Assembly (NCBI GenBank): GCA_021770065.1
Contig: JAETRR010000020.1
Span: 1 to 63,498, forward strand
Length of the DNA: 63,498 nt
Reading direction: 5' to 3'
Source: Lachnoclostridium sp.
Lineage (GTDB): Bacteria > Bacillota > Clostridia > Lachnospirales > Lachnospiraceae
The position numbers and the translations under genes are program-made. Under the pieces are notes generated by a model. The model searched no databases. It saw only the letters and a program-made list of their open reading frames with translations, and was not told the DNA's origin. This document shows positions 52,905-60,145 of this stretch, piece by piece. Within the stretch, counting starts at the first letter, position 1, and each line of letters starts with the position of its first letter.

Positions 52905-53591
52905 TTACCTAAAGTAATCCAGCTTCTTTTCCAGCTGTCCCAGAAGCACTGTCAAGAGACCGCTGAAAATCAGATAGTAAACCATCGTGAAAAACAGCGG
53001 CCAAATCTGACCGGAAATCCCCTGGGATCCCTTCATAAACGCCTGGCCTGCCCAGATAATTTCCTGAAGGGCAATGATACGTGCCAGAGAAGTATCCTTC
53101 ACCAGCGTAATAATCTCATTTGAAATAGGCGGAACAATACGCTTAATCATCTGAAGCAGTGTAACCTTGAAGAAAATCTGCTTTCTCGTCATGCCCAGCA
53201 CCAGGCCGGCCTCCTCCTGCCCCACCGGAATGCTCTGGATTCCTCCGCGGTATATCTCCGAGAAATAGCAGGCATAGTTAAAAATAAACGCCACAGAAGA
53301 AGCCAGAAACCTGCTGGCCTCTCCGCCTCCCCAGATCTGCTTTCCAAGCACCAGCCCCGGGAAATAAAAGATAATAAGAAGCTGAAGCATCAGAGGTGTT
53401 CCCCGGATAATCCAGACCACAATCTTTGTAAAACAGCTTAAAGGGCGGAAACGGGACATGGAGCCAAAGGCAATGATCAGTCCCAGGGGAACCGCCCCCA
53501 GAAGTGTGACGAAAAATAATTTTAATGTCTGTAAAAAGCCGACGTTCAACGATTGAACCACAATCGGAAACTGCTCCAAAAACTGTTCCAT
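52905..53591 (-). CDS. amino acid ABC transporter permease (HisM/GlnP type)
   Basis: 228 residues from the ATG at 53591. Five membrane helices; the N-terminal helix motif [21 protein letters not shown] and the EAA loop [31 protein letters not shown] are standard for the polar amino acid uptake family. It is 14 nt before the ATPase gene. A 204-nt space with an 8-bp hairpin separates it from the binding protein gene. Confidence 0.93.
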   Translation of the reverse strand: MEQFLEQFPIVVQSLNVGFLQTLKLFFVTLLGAVPLGLIIAFGSMSRFRPLSCFTKIVVWIIRGTPLMLQLLIIFYFPGLVLGKQIWGGGEASRFLASSVAFIFNYACYFSEIYRGGIQSIPVGQEEAGLVLGMTRKQIFFKVTLLQMIKRIVPPISNEIITLVKDTSLARIIALQEIIWAGQAFMKGSQGISGQIWPLFFTMVYYLIFSGLLTVLLGQLEKKLDYFR

Positions 53592-53672
53592 GTATGTATC
53601 CTGCCTTCCTAATATAATAAAATTGAACAAAACTTCCGTTCCGGCCGGATTACAACAAAAGATGCGGCCAGA

Positions 53673-53695
53673 GATCCGGCATGAAAAGCCGGATC
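53673..53695 (-). promoter_or_regulatory. intercistronic hairpin between binding protein and permease
   Basis: GATCCGGC (53673-53680) pairs with GCCGGATC (53688-53695), 7-nt loop. There is no U-run, so it is more likely an mRNA-stabilising or processing structure that keeps the binding protein message in excess than a terminator. Confidence 0.5.
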
Positions 53696-53795
53696 AAGGT
53701 CGCAAACATCTTTTTTATGTATCAGAAAGGTTTTCTCACCCTCTCTGCGTATTCCTTTTACCGAATAAAATTTTGTTTTCCTGCAGCTCGGCCGT

Positions 53796-54629
53796 CTACA
53801 TATCAATCAAAGCTGCCTGTATATTGTAAGTCTCTGCACACGCTGCCACGCTTCCGTCCTCATAGCCTGCCGCAAAGAAATCATTCAGAGCCGCAGCCAG
53901 ATCCGAACCCTTGCGGAATCCCACACCGTACTCCTCGCTGTTCAACTGAACCGTATAAGTCAGATCCGCATATCCGGTTCCCTCTCCTACCATAGCCGCC
54001 GCCATCAGAGAATCGATAACAGCCGCATCGGAAGTACCGGAAGCTACCTCAAGCAGTGCATCAGACTGTGCTTTTACCGGTGTACAGCTTAAGCCGAGAG
54101 CATTGACCTCTGCCTCCCCGGCACTGCCTGCCTCAACCGCAAAATTCAGATCCTTTAAACTGTCCGTATCCTGGTACTGATCCGCCTTATCTGCCGGAAC
54201 AATCACAATCTGTGCATTGTTGCAGTATGCATTGGAGCATTCCATGGCGCTCTTCACCTCATCCGTAAGAGTCATGCCGTTCCATACACAGTCAATCGTC
54301 TTGCTGTCAAGCTCCAGAGCCTTGTTGTCCCAGTCGATCTCCACAAACTCTGCTTCAACGCCAAGGCTCTCTGCAAAAGCCTTTGCCATATCTGCATCGA
54401 AGCCGATCCATTCGCCGTTCTCATCCTTATAATCCATCGGCTCAAAATCTGTAATGCCTACCACAAGAGTTCCTTTGGACTTCACATACTCCATATCGCT
54501 TCCGTCTGCGCTTTCCGCCTCTGTATCCGCTGGTGCTTCCGTCGCCGGCGCTTCCTTTGAACCACAGCCCGCCAGCAAAGCTGCCGTCATCAAGCCGCAC
54601 AACAACAAACTCAAAACTCTTTTTTTCAT
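53796..54629 (-). CDS. amino acid ABC transporter substrate-binding lipoprotein
   Basis: 277 residues from the ATG at 54629 (GGGAGG upstream). A lipoprotein signal ends LLAGC (Cys22), an acidic Ala/Glu/Thr linker follows, then a family 3 binding domain (GTLVVGITDFEPMDYKDENGEWIGFDADMAKAFAESLGVEAEFVEIDWDNKALEL). The ligand pocket resembles that of glutamate/polar amino acid binders; the exact ligand cannot be read. First gene of the transporter unit, with a strong promoter about 150 nt upstream. Confidence 0.94.
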   Translation of the reverse strand: MKKRVLSLLLCGLMTAALLAGCGSKEAPATEAPADTEAESADGSDMEYVKSKGTLVVGITDFEPMDYKDENGEWIGFDADMAKAFAESLGVEAEFVEIDWDNKALELDSKTIDCVWNGMTLTDEVKSAMECSNAYCNNAQIVIVPADKADQYQDTDSLKDLNFAVEAGSAGEAEVNALGLSCTPVKAQSDALLEVASGTSDAAVIDSLMAAAMVGEGTGYADLTYTVQLNSEEYGVGFRKGSDLAAALNDFFAAGYEDGSVAACAETYNIQAALIDM

Positions 54630-54777
54630 AATCTTTCCTCCCGTCCCTGTCCCGGAACATGTCCAAACCCTCATTTCAGCCATTTTTCAGCCAAATTCAG
54701 TCCTTCCGCATTCTCCACAGGCCTTCGCTTTTTTTCTCTACCAATTGGTCACTGTACCATGATAAAGTTACCTTAGC

Positions 54778-54806
54778 ATTCTATCACACAAAAAAAAACC
54801 TGTCAA
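54778..54806 (-). promoter_or_regulatory. promoter of the amino acid ABC operon
   Basis: Minus strand TTGACA, 17-nt spacer with a T9 run, TAGAAT. The palindrome ACCAATTGGT lies about 30 nt downstream in the leader and may be an operator. Confidence 0.8.
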
Positions 54807-54918
54807 TCCCCAAAATATGTTGAGTAGGGTTGTTTCACGAAAGATTTTGATGTGATATTATATATCATTTGCCGCTAATTTTTATGTATCTATCTTATCG
54901 TTGGCTTTGTGCCGTACT

Positions 54919-55065
54919 TTATAACGGTTCTCCGATTCCCTCCATGACCTCCATAAGCCTCTTGTATCCCGCCTCGCTGGCAGCTCCATAAAGCACTTCC
55001 AGATCGCCGCAGTCCATGATTACGGCCATATTGTCAGAGACATTGCTGTAAAAACTCATATCCAT
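54919..55065 (-). CDS. small ORF of unknown function (48 residues)
   Basis: Reads MDMSFYSNVSDNMAVIMDCG and ends MEVMEGIGEPL, acidic, no membrane segment. A GGCTGGGA-like ribosome site is weak. A stop lies upstream in the frame, so it is not simply the tail of a longer gene, but it could be a remnant. It begins the AT-rich, poorly conserved stretch that ends at 57346. I do not recognise it. Confidence 0.35.
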   Translation of the reverse strand: MDMSFYSNVSDNMAVIMDCGDLEVLYGAASEAGYKRLMEVMEGIGEPL

Positions 55066-55142
55066 TCCCAGCCATCCTTTTCTATTTCTCTAACCATATG
55101 AGGCATCTTTTCCTATTCCATAAATACAATTGCAATTTAATA

Positions 55143-56000
55143 TTATTTATACAATTTCCCATAGAAAAACTGCTCTTGAAATGAAATGTCACCTAATATT
55201 TTCTCTTCTGCAATATCTTCTCCATTCAAAGACACAATCCACTTATCCTCCACATCGTCAAAACGATGCCATACTGCGACTACTTTGCCACGAAAACTCT
55301 TCAGTGGTTTATTTGTTCCAAATATATAAACATCTTGTTCTGCTCCATCACCGGCAAGTGCATTATTTACATATCCATAATTGATTGGATAAATCATCTC
55401 TGAATGACGAGGATGAGAGGTGCCTAATGGTCTGTCAACAGTTCCGTCTACCATTTTCCCAATAATATGGCTGTAATCCGGTTCATCTGCTTTCATAACA
55501 TAGAAAAAATAGTCCAATGTCTGCACAAGCTTCTTGTTTTCATAAAACTTTCTAATCTCAGAAACTGTCATCCATTTACAGTCAGCAACTTCATCTGTTG
55601 TTGCATCTTCCAAATGCAGGTCTCCATCGTATTCAAAAAGCCATACATCCATAATATCATTAAATTCTTTGCATTCATATTTAACATCAGTGCCTCGGAT
55701 TTTAGTAAAAAGGATTTTTCCGGCTTCGGGTTGTAAATCCAGTCCCACTTCTTCCTTTACTTCTCTAAGTGCTCCGTCAATACTGCTTTCTCCCATCAAA
55801 ACAGAACCTCCAACGCACTCCCACATAAGCGGAAATGTTGGCCTGCTAACTGAACGTTGGGAAATGAGATATTCCCCTTTGCAATTTCGTATCCATACAT
55901 GCACTACCAAATGGTAGAAACCGTTTGGAATCTTTTCTCCTCGAATCTGCTCTTTTCCTGTCTTTTCTCTATATTTTGTATACAAGTCCCATTTTTCCAT
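55143..56000 (-). CDS. NUDIX hydrolase fused to an inorganic pyrophosphatase-like domain
   Basis: 285 residues. The NUDIX domain (about 28-170) has a complete box, residues 65-87: Gly65, Glu71, Arg79-Glu80, Glu83-Glu84, Gly86. The C-terminal part (about 178-285) resembles the small inorganic pyrophosphatase-like proteins of Bacillota: VDRPLGTSHPRHSEMIYPINYGYV, GDGAEQDVYIFG and KVVAVWHRFDDVEDKW. NUDIX enzymes cut nucleoside diphosphate-linked compounds; the second domain could use the released pyrophosphate or act as a substrate-binding part. No upstream SD better than weak AAAAAT sequence. AT-richer than its neighbours, pointing to transfer. Confidence 0.8.
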   Translation of the reverse strand: MEKWDLYTKYREKTGKEQIRGEKIPNGFYHLVVHVWIRNCKGEYLISQRSVSRPTFPLMWECVGGSVLMGESSIDGALREVKEEVGLDLQPEAGKILFTKIRGTDVKYECKEFNDIMDVWLFEYDGDLHLEDATTDEVADCKWMTVSEIRKFYENKKLVQTLDYFFYVMKADEPDYSHIIGKMVDGTVDRPLGTSHPRHSEMIYPINYGYVNNALAGDGAEQDVYIFGTNKPLKSFRGKVVAVWHRFDDVEDKWIVSLNGEDIAEEKILGDISFQEQFFYGKLYK

Positions 56001-56004
56001 ATTT

Positions 56005-56364
56005 TTATATATTCTTCCAAAATCTACAAGTTATCTGCTGCAAACCTATCATAACATATTTTTCAATATTCATCACCTTTCTTGAAATATAAGGATTTTT
56101 ACGCAAAGCATTCAGAAATACTTCTTCCGCGCGTTGGACATATTCTTCAATTCCTTGTGCAAACCCATTTATTTCACTTTTACCGTCTCTATTTTCCCCA
56201 TAATTCAAATTTTTTAATATGACAGTAAACTCCACTCTTGACGATATAAACTGTGGTACTTTACTTTCATCATAATTATTTGCATTCTTGTATGCATTTA
56301 TTATCTTTGTCAGTCCGCTTCCCTTACGTTCCATATATCCTAACCGCTGAAACACATCTGCCAA
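56005..56364 (-). pseudogene. C-terminal fragment of an ATP-binding (AlbA_2-type) transcriptional regulator
   Basis: 119 residues. The opening ADVFQRLGYMERKGSGLTKIINAYK is the stretch that normally ends the divergent ATPase domain of putative DNA-binding AlbA_2 regulators (preceded there by RNP), followed by VEFTVILKNLNY. Extended upstream, the frame gains only NPVL before a stop. The first roughly 300 residues are therefore missing, and the join falls within the 3' end of the lipoprotein gene. It is non-functional as a regulator. Confidence 0.65.
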
Positions 56365-57134
56365 AACAGGATTTCATAAGCCGTTTTCTCCAGATACTCC
56401 CAATGCCCGTTTCCAACAGGTTCATAAGATGTCCATGCCACTTTAAGCTGGTTTTCAGATATATAAAATTTGATACGGGTTAAAACTCCGTTACTTGTAT
56501 CAATATCAGGTTCCGTTACATAATCAAAAGTATAAACCGTGTATTTCTGCGTCCAGTCCGAAGTATCCCGGTAATAAATCACCGCATTTTCCGCAGATAT
56601 CTTTATCAATCCAAACATCTTCTCACTTTCTTCTTTTCCGGGAAGATAGAAATAGCATCGTGTTCCATATGTGGTGATGTAAAATTCATTTTCTCCTGCT
56701 TTGTCCTGAAACAAAATCTTACCATCACTCAAATCAATCAAGAGCAGATTGCTTTCTTTCAGCCAGCCTTCCACATAGCCATTGTGGTGGGGAGCCGTCC
56801 AATGCTCCGCACAAACCCAGGTTTTACCATCCTCCTGTACGTTTCCACGCATCGCCTTGCTTCCCACATCGGGATAACGATACAATACCGAACCTTTTTC
56901 ATCCAGGATATGTATATCGTAGTCATAGGTTTTCTCGTAATCATCCGCTTTTTCCCATTGAAGATAACAAGAGCTTCCCTCAATGGGGGATTTTTCATCA
57001 TAAGTATAACAATCCCTGCTATAACCGGACGGATATATTACTTCATATTCTGTTGCGCCTGCTGTTGGATTACAGCCAGTCAGTAATAGAACAAATATTG
57101 CTGCACAGCATAAAGAAAAAAATGCGGCGCACAA
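56340..57134 (-). CDS. putative lipoprotein, probably frameshifted near its start
   Basis: 264 residues from a TTG at 57134. Hydrophobic signal and lipobox LLLTGC (Cys about 21), then an exported domain with YDEKSPIEGSSCYLQWEKADD and DGKTWVCAEHW of no family I know. A better start exists at 57147 (GGAGAGAGGGACAG, then ATG, giving MKGKIVRRIF, a positively charged signal start), but a seven-T run at 57116-57122 puts it out of frame by one base. The last 25 bp overlap the regulator fragment, so the true C-terminus may have been replaced by a recombination join. Confidence 0.5.
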   Translation of the reverse strand: MCAAFFSLCCAAIFVLLLTGCNPTAGATEYEVIYPSGYSRDCYTYDEKSPIEGSSCYLQWEKADDYEKTYDYDIHILDEKGSVLYRYPDVGSKAMRGNVQEDGKTWVCAEHWTAPHHNGYVEGWLKESNLLLIDLSDGKILFQDKAGENEFYITTYGTRCYFYLPGKEESEKMFGLIKISAENAVIYYRDTSDWTQKYTVYTFDYVTEPDIDTSNGVLTRIKFYISENQLKVAWTSYEPVGNGHWEYLEKTAYEILFWQMCFSG

Positions 57135-57346
57135 TTTTTCCTTTCATATCTGTCCCTCTCTCCTTTTCATGCCGCCTATCATGCACATCCTTCTGCATGT
57201 CCACATCTTCGGCAAGAGAAACAACACGCTTGAAATCTGTGTGCTGATGCCGTGATATTTCCTTTGCGGCGAAATCTCCTCAAATCCTTTTGCACTCATC
57301 TCAATATAATCATTGCCCGCAGGCACAGCAAGAATTTTTAGGATAA

Positions 57347-58828
57347 TCACTCCCGTTCCATATTCCAGGCATTAAAAATCTCCCTGGCAACAGGCACCGC
57401 ATACTCGCTCCCCGATCCGGCTTCCTCCACCAGCACGCAAACCACAATATCCGACTCTCCCGTATCCGAAAACCCGGCAAACCAGGCATGGCTCTTACTC
57501 TTATCACTGGAATACTCCGCCGTTCCCGTCTTCCCGGCTACAAAAAAGCCCATATTATCCAGCTTGCTTCCCGTTCCCTCCGTCACCACGGCCCTCATAT
57601 ATTCCGTCAGGATCTCCGCCTCCGCCTCTGTCATAAGACTCCCGTAAACAGAAGGCCGGAAATTCTTCACCAAATCGCCCGAATAAGTCTCCACCCGTTC
57701 CAGAAAATACGGCTTCATCAAAATACCGTCATTGGCAACGGCACTCATAATCATCGCCATATGCATCGGCGAAACAAGCGTTTCCCCCTGTCCGATAGCC
57801 GTCATCATCTGCTCTGCAGGTGCAGCTCCTCCCTTTAACGAAAAGGCGCTTTTACTGTACGGAAGATCCAGCGGAAGCTCGCTGTTAAACAAAAGGCTTT
57901 CGCAGTTAGTTTTAAACACATCTTCATCCAGCGACAGCCCGATAGAAGAAAAAGCCGTATTGCAGGACTTGGCAAAAGCCTTCTTAAGATCCTCATTCCC
58001 ATGAGCATTCTTTCCATAACAGCGGATCGTATAATTTCCCTCCGTCATACTGCCGCTGCATTGAAAATGAAAATCCTCATAGCCGGGATTTTCTCTCATA
58101 TAATCCAGGAGTGTCACCACCTTAAAAGTAGATCCCGGCGGATACTGTCCCTGCATCGCCCGGTTATAGAAAACGCCGTCGCTGTTTTCTTCCCCGTTCA
58201 GAGACTCCCAGTCTTCATTCACCCGGTTGGGATCAAAATCCGGCTTGGACACCATAGCCAGAACCCTTCCAGTCTCTGCCTCCAGGACCACCACAGCCCC
58301 CTTGTGATTCCCCAGGGCATTGTAGGCAGTCTCCTGCAGCTTTGTATCCAGGGTAGTAACTACATTATCTCCGATGTTTTTTTCTTCCTTAAGCTCATTT
58401 GCAATCTGCTCTCCGAAAAAAGCATTGGAAGTCAGAAGCTCAAAATTAGCCAGAGACTCTATTCCTGTCCTGCCTCTGGTGGAGTAGCCCGTCACATGGG
58501 CGTACACATTTCCATACGGATAACTGCGGATCTCTGTTCCGTCTTCCGCTGTCTTCGTCTCTGCCAGAACCGTGCCGTCCGAAGCAAGTATTTTGCCCCT
58601 TACTACCCGTTTCGCAAAATTTTCCTGCCTGGAATTGTAGGGATTATTGATCACTTCCGGACGCAGGACTGCGTTAAAGTAGACAAAATACCCGATAAGC
58701 AGGGCAAACAGACCTGTAAAGAGATAGGTGATCATGGTAAGCTCATGATCTTTCTTTTGTTTTTTCTGCTTTGGCGGCCCTTGCCTTTTTTGCTTTGGCT
58801 CTTGCGTTCCGTTTTCGTTCTTTTTCAA
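57347..58828 (-). CDS. class B penicillin-binding protein (PbpA / FtsI-like transpeptidase)
   Basis: 493 residues from a TTG at 58828 with GAGGAG upstream; an ATG at 58735 has no visible ribosome site. Lysine-rich cytoplasmic tail (1-28), one membrane anchor (about 32-52), a linker domain, and the transpeptidase domain with STFK (Ser233-Lys236), SCN (288-290) and KTG (433-435). It cross-links peptidoglycan. The length and the partner flippase/polymerase just upstream fit the PbpA-RodA/FtsW pairs of clostridia and actinobacteria. Overlaps that gene by 86 bp. Confidence 0.92.
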   Translation of the reverse strand: MKKNENGTQEPKQKRQGPPKQKKQKKDHELTMITYLFTGLFALLIGYFVYFNAVLRPEVINNPYNSRQENFAKRVVRGKILASDGTVLAETKTAEDGTEIRSYPYGNVYAHVTGYSTRGRTGIESLANFELLTSNAFFGEQIANELKEEKNIGDNVVTTLDTKLQETAYNALGNHKGAVVVLEAETGRVLAMVSKPDFDPNRVNEDWESLNGEENSDGVFYNRAMQGQYPPGSTFKVVTLLDYMRENPGYEDFHFQCSGSMTEGNYTIRCYGKNAHGNEDLKKAFAKSCNTAFSSIGLSLDEDVFKTNCESLLFNSELPLDLPYSKSAFSLKGGAAPAEQMMTAIGQGETLVSPMHMAMIMSAVANDGILMKPYFLERVETYSGDLVKNFRPSVYGSLMTEAEAEILTEYMRAVVTEGTGSKLDNMGFFVAGKTGTAEYSSDKSKSHAWFAGFSDTGESDIVVCVLVEEAGSGSEYAVPVAREIFNAWNMERE

Positions 58829-60137
58829 TCCTTAACTCCTCGTCTTCCTTTAAAAGATACATTCCCTGGATAATGGCAAACATGGCAATGGTTGCCACGA
58901 TAGAACTTCCTCCGCTGCTGATAAGAGGAAGGGTCACGCCCGTAGACGGGATAAACTTCACAGCTCCTCCGATGGTTAAAAACACCTGAAATCCATAGAG
59001 AGTCCCCAGTCCCAGAGCCGTATATTTGTAGAAATCATTTTTTATCTGCATGGCAATGTTTATAAACATCATAAAGCAGCTGACGCAAATCAGAATCAGG
59101 CAGATGGCAAAGGCTCCTCCGAATTCTTCCGCAATGGCAGAAAACATAAAATCCTCCACCACCACCGGAATCTTATTCGGTTCTCCCTGATACAGGCCGG
59201 TTCCAAGCCATCCTCCCGTACCGATGGCAAAGAGAGACTGGGTAATCTGGTAGCCTTCATTGTCTATATACTGAAAGGGATCACTCCAGGCCATCACACG
59301 CACGCGTACATGGGAAAAAAGATGATAGCCTGCATAAGCCGCCGCGCAGCCCGCTCCCAGGCCGCTGATAAAATAGAGAGGTTTTTTTGCCGCCACATAA
59401 AGCATCACCAGATAGGCGACAAAAAACAGCAGCGCACCGCCCAAATCCCGTGACAGCACCAGAACCAGCACATGCAGAGCCGCCATTACAGTGGTCAGGA
59501 CCACATCCTTAAAAGCCGTGCTTTTGCTCAATCTGGCTGCCGCGAAAAATACAAAGGTAATTTTTACAAATTCCGAAGGCTGAAGGGCAAAAGAACCGAT
59601 TTTCAGAGACAGCCTTGCGCCGTTGCTGCTTTCGCCGAAAACCACCACTGCTGCCAGGAGAATCAGCCCGGCTATCCCGTAAACCCATGGAATCTTCGTA
59701 AGGAAACCGCATTTCCGAATCAGAACCGGTATCACCATAGCCAGTATCAGGGCCGCTGCCGCTATCTGAAACTGCCGCACTGCCCTGTCATAGGACAGAC
59801 GGGTCAGCATAATAAACCCTATGGCCAGAAGCAGGCACATATTATTGAGCACAAGCCTGTTAATCTGAGGATAAATTACCTGGGTCATAACCACCACTGC
59901 CTGCAGCAGGAAGAGCTGAAACAGATAAAATATCAGAAGCTTGATCTCCTCCTTCTGCAGATACATCACCACATAGGCCAGCAGATGTATAAAAAACATC
60001 AGAAGGTTCTGCAGCTTCCACACATAATTGACTTCTCCCGGACTTTTCTTCTTAAAGGCAGAAAAACTCAAAAGCGTGTATAAAGCAATTAAGATAATAA
60101 ATGCAAATTTTGATAATTCTACAATGAGGTTTGTCAT
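58743..60137 (-). CDS. FtsW/RodA/SpoVE-family peptidoglycan polymerase
   Basis: 464 residues with about ten to twelve membrane helices. SEDS signatures: FALQPSEFVKITFVFFAA (about 182-199), SRDLGGALLFFVAYLVMLYVA (catalytic Asp region), and PSTGVTLPLISSGGSSIVATIAMFAI near the end. It links lipid II into glycan strands and works with the class B PBP coded right after it. A very basic Arg/Lys/Ala tail (about 430-464) is unusual, and its DNA doubles as the N-terminal code of the PBP. It follows the U32 gene by 8 nt. Confidence 0.93.
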   Translation of the reverse strand: MTNLIVELSKFAFIILIALYTLLSFSAFKKKSPGEVNYVWKLQNLLMFFIHLLAYVVMYLQKEEIKLLIFYLFQLFLLQAVVVMTQVIYPQINRLVLNNMCLLLAIGFIMLTRLSYDRAVRQFQIAAAALILAMVIPVLIRKCGFLTKIPWVYGIAGLILLAAVVVFGESSNGARLSLKIGSFALQPSEFVKITFVFFAAARLSKSTAFKDVVLTTVMAALHVLVLVLSRDLGGALLFFVAYLVMLYVAAKKPLYFISGLGAGCAAAYAGYHLFSHVRVRVMAWSDPFQYIDNEGYQITQSLFAIGTGGWLGTGLYQGEPNKIPVVVEDFMFSAIAEEFGGAFAICLILICVSCFMMFINIAMQIKNDFYKYTALGLGTLYGFQVFLTIGGAVKFIPSTGVTLPLISSGGSSIVATIAMFAIIQGMYLLKEDEELRIEKERKRNARAKAKKARAAKAEKTKERS

Positions 60138-60145
60138 AATACGGA

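Noticed and set aside
57144..57350. 68-residue minus-strand ORF ending at the lipoprotein's alternative start
   Set aside because: Its stop overlaps the ATG at 57147, which looks operon-like, but the sequence is Cys/Met-rich with no family likeness and its start would lie in the PBP 3' end. Treated as part of the decaying insert.
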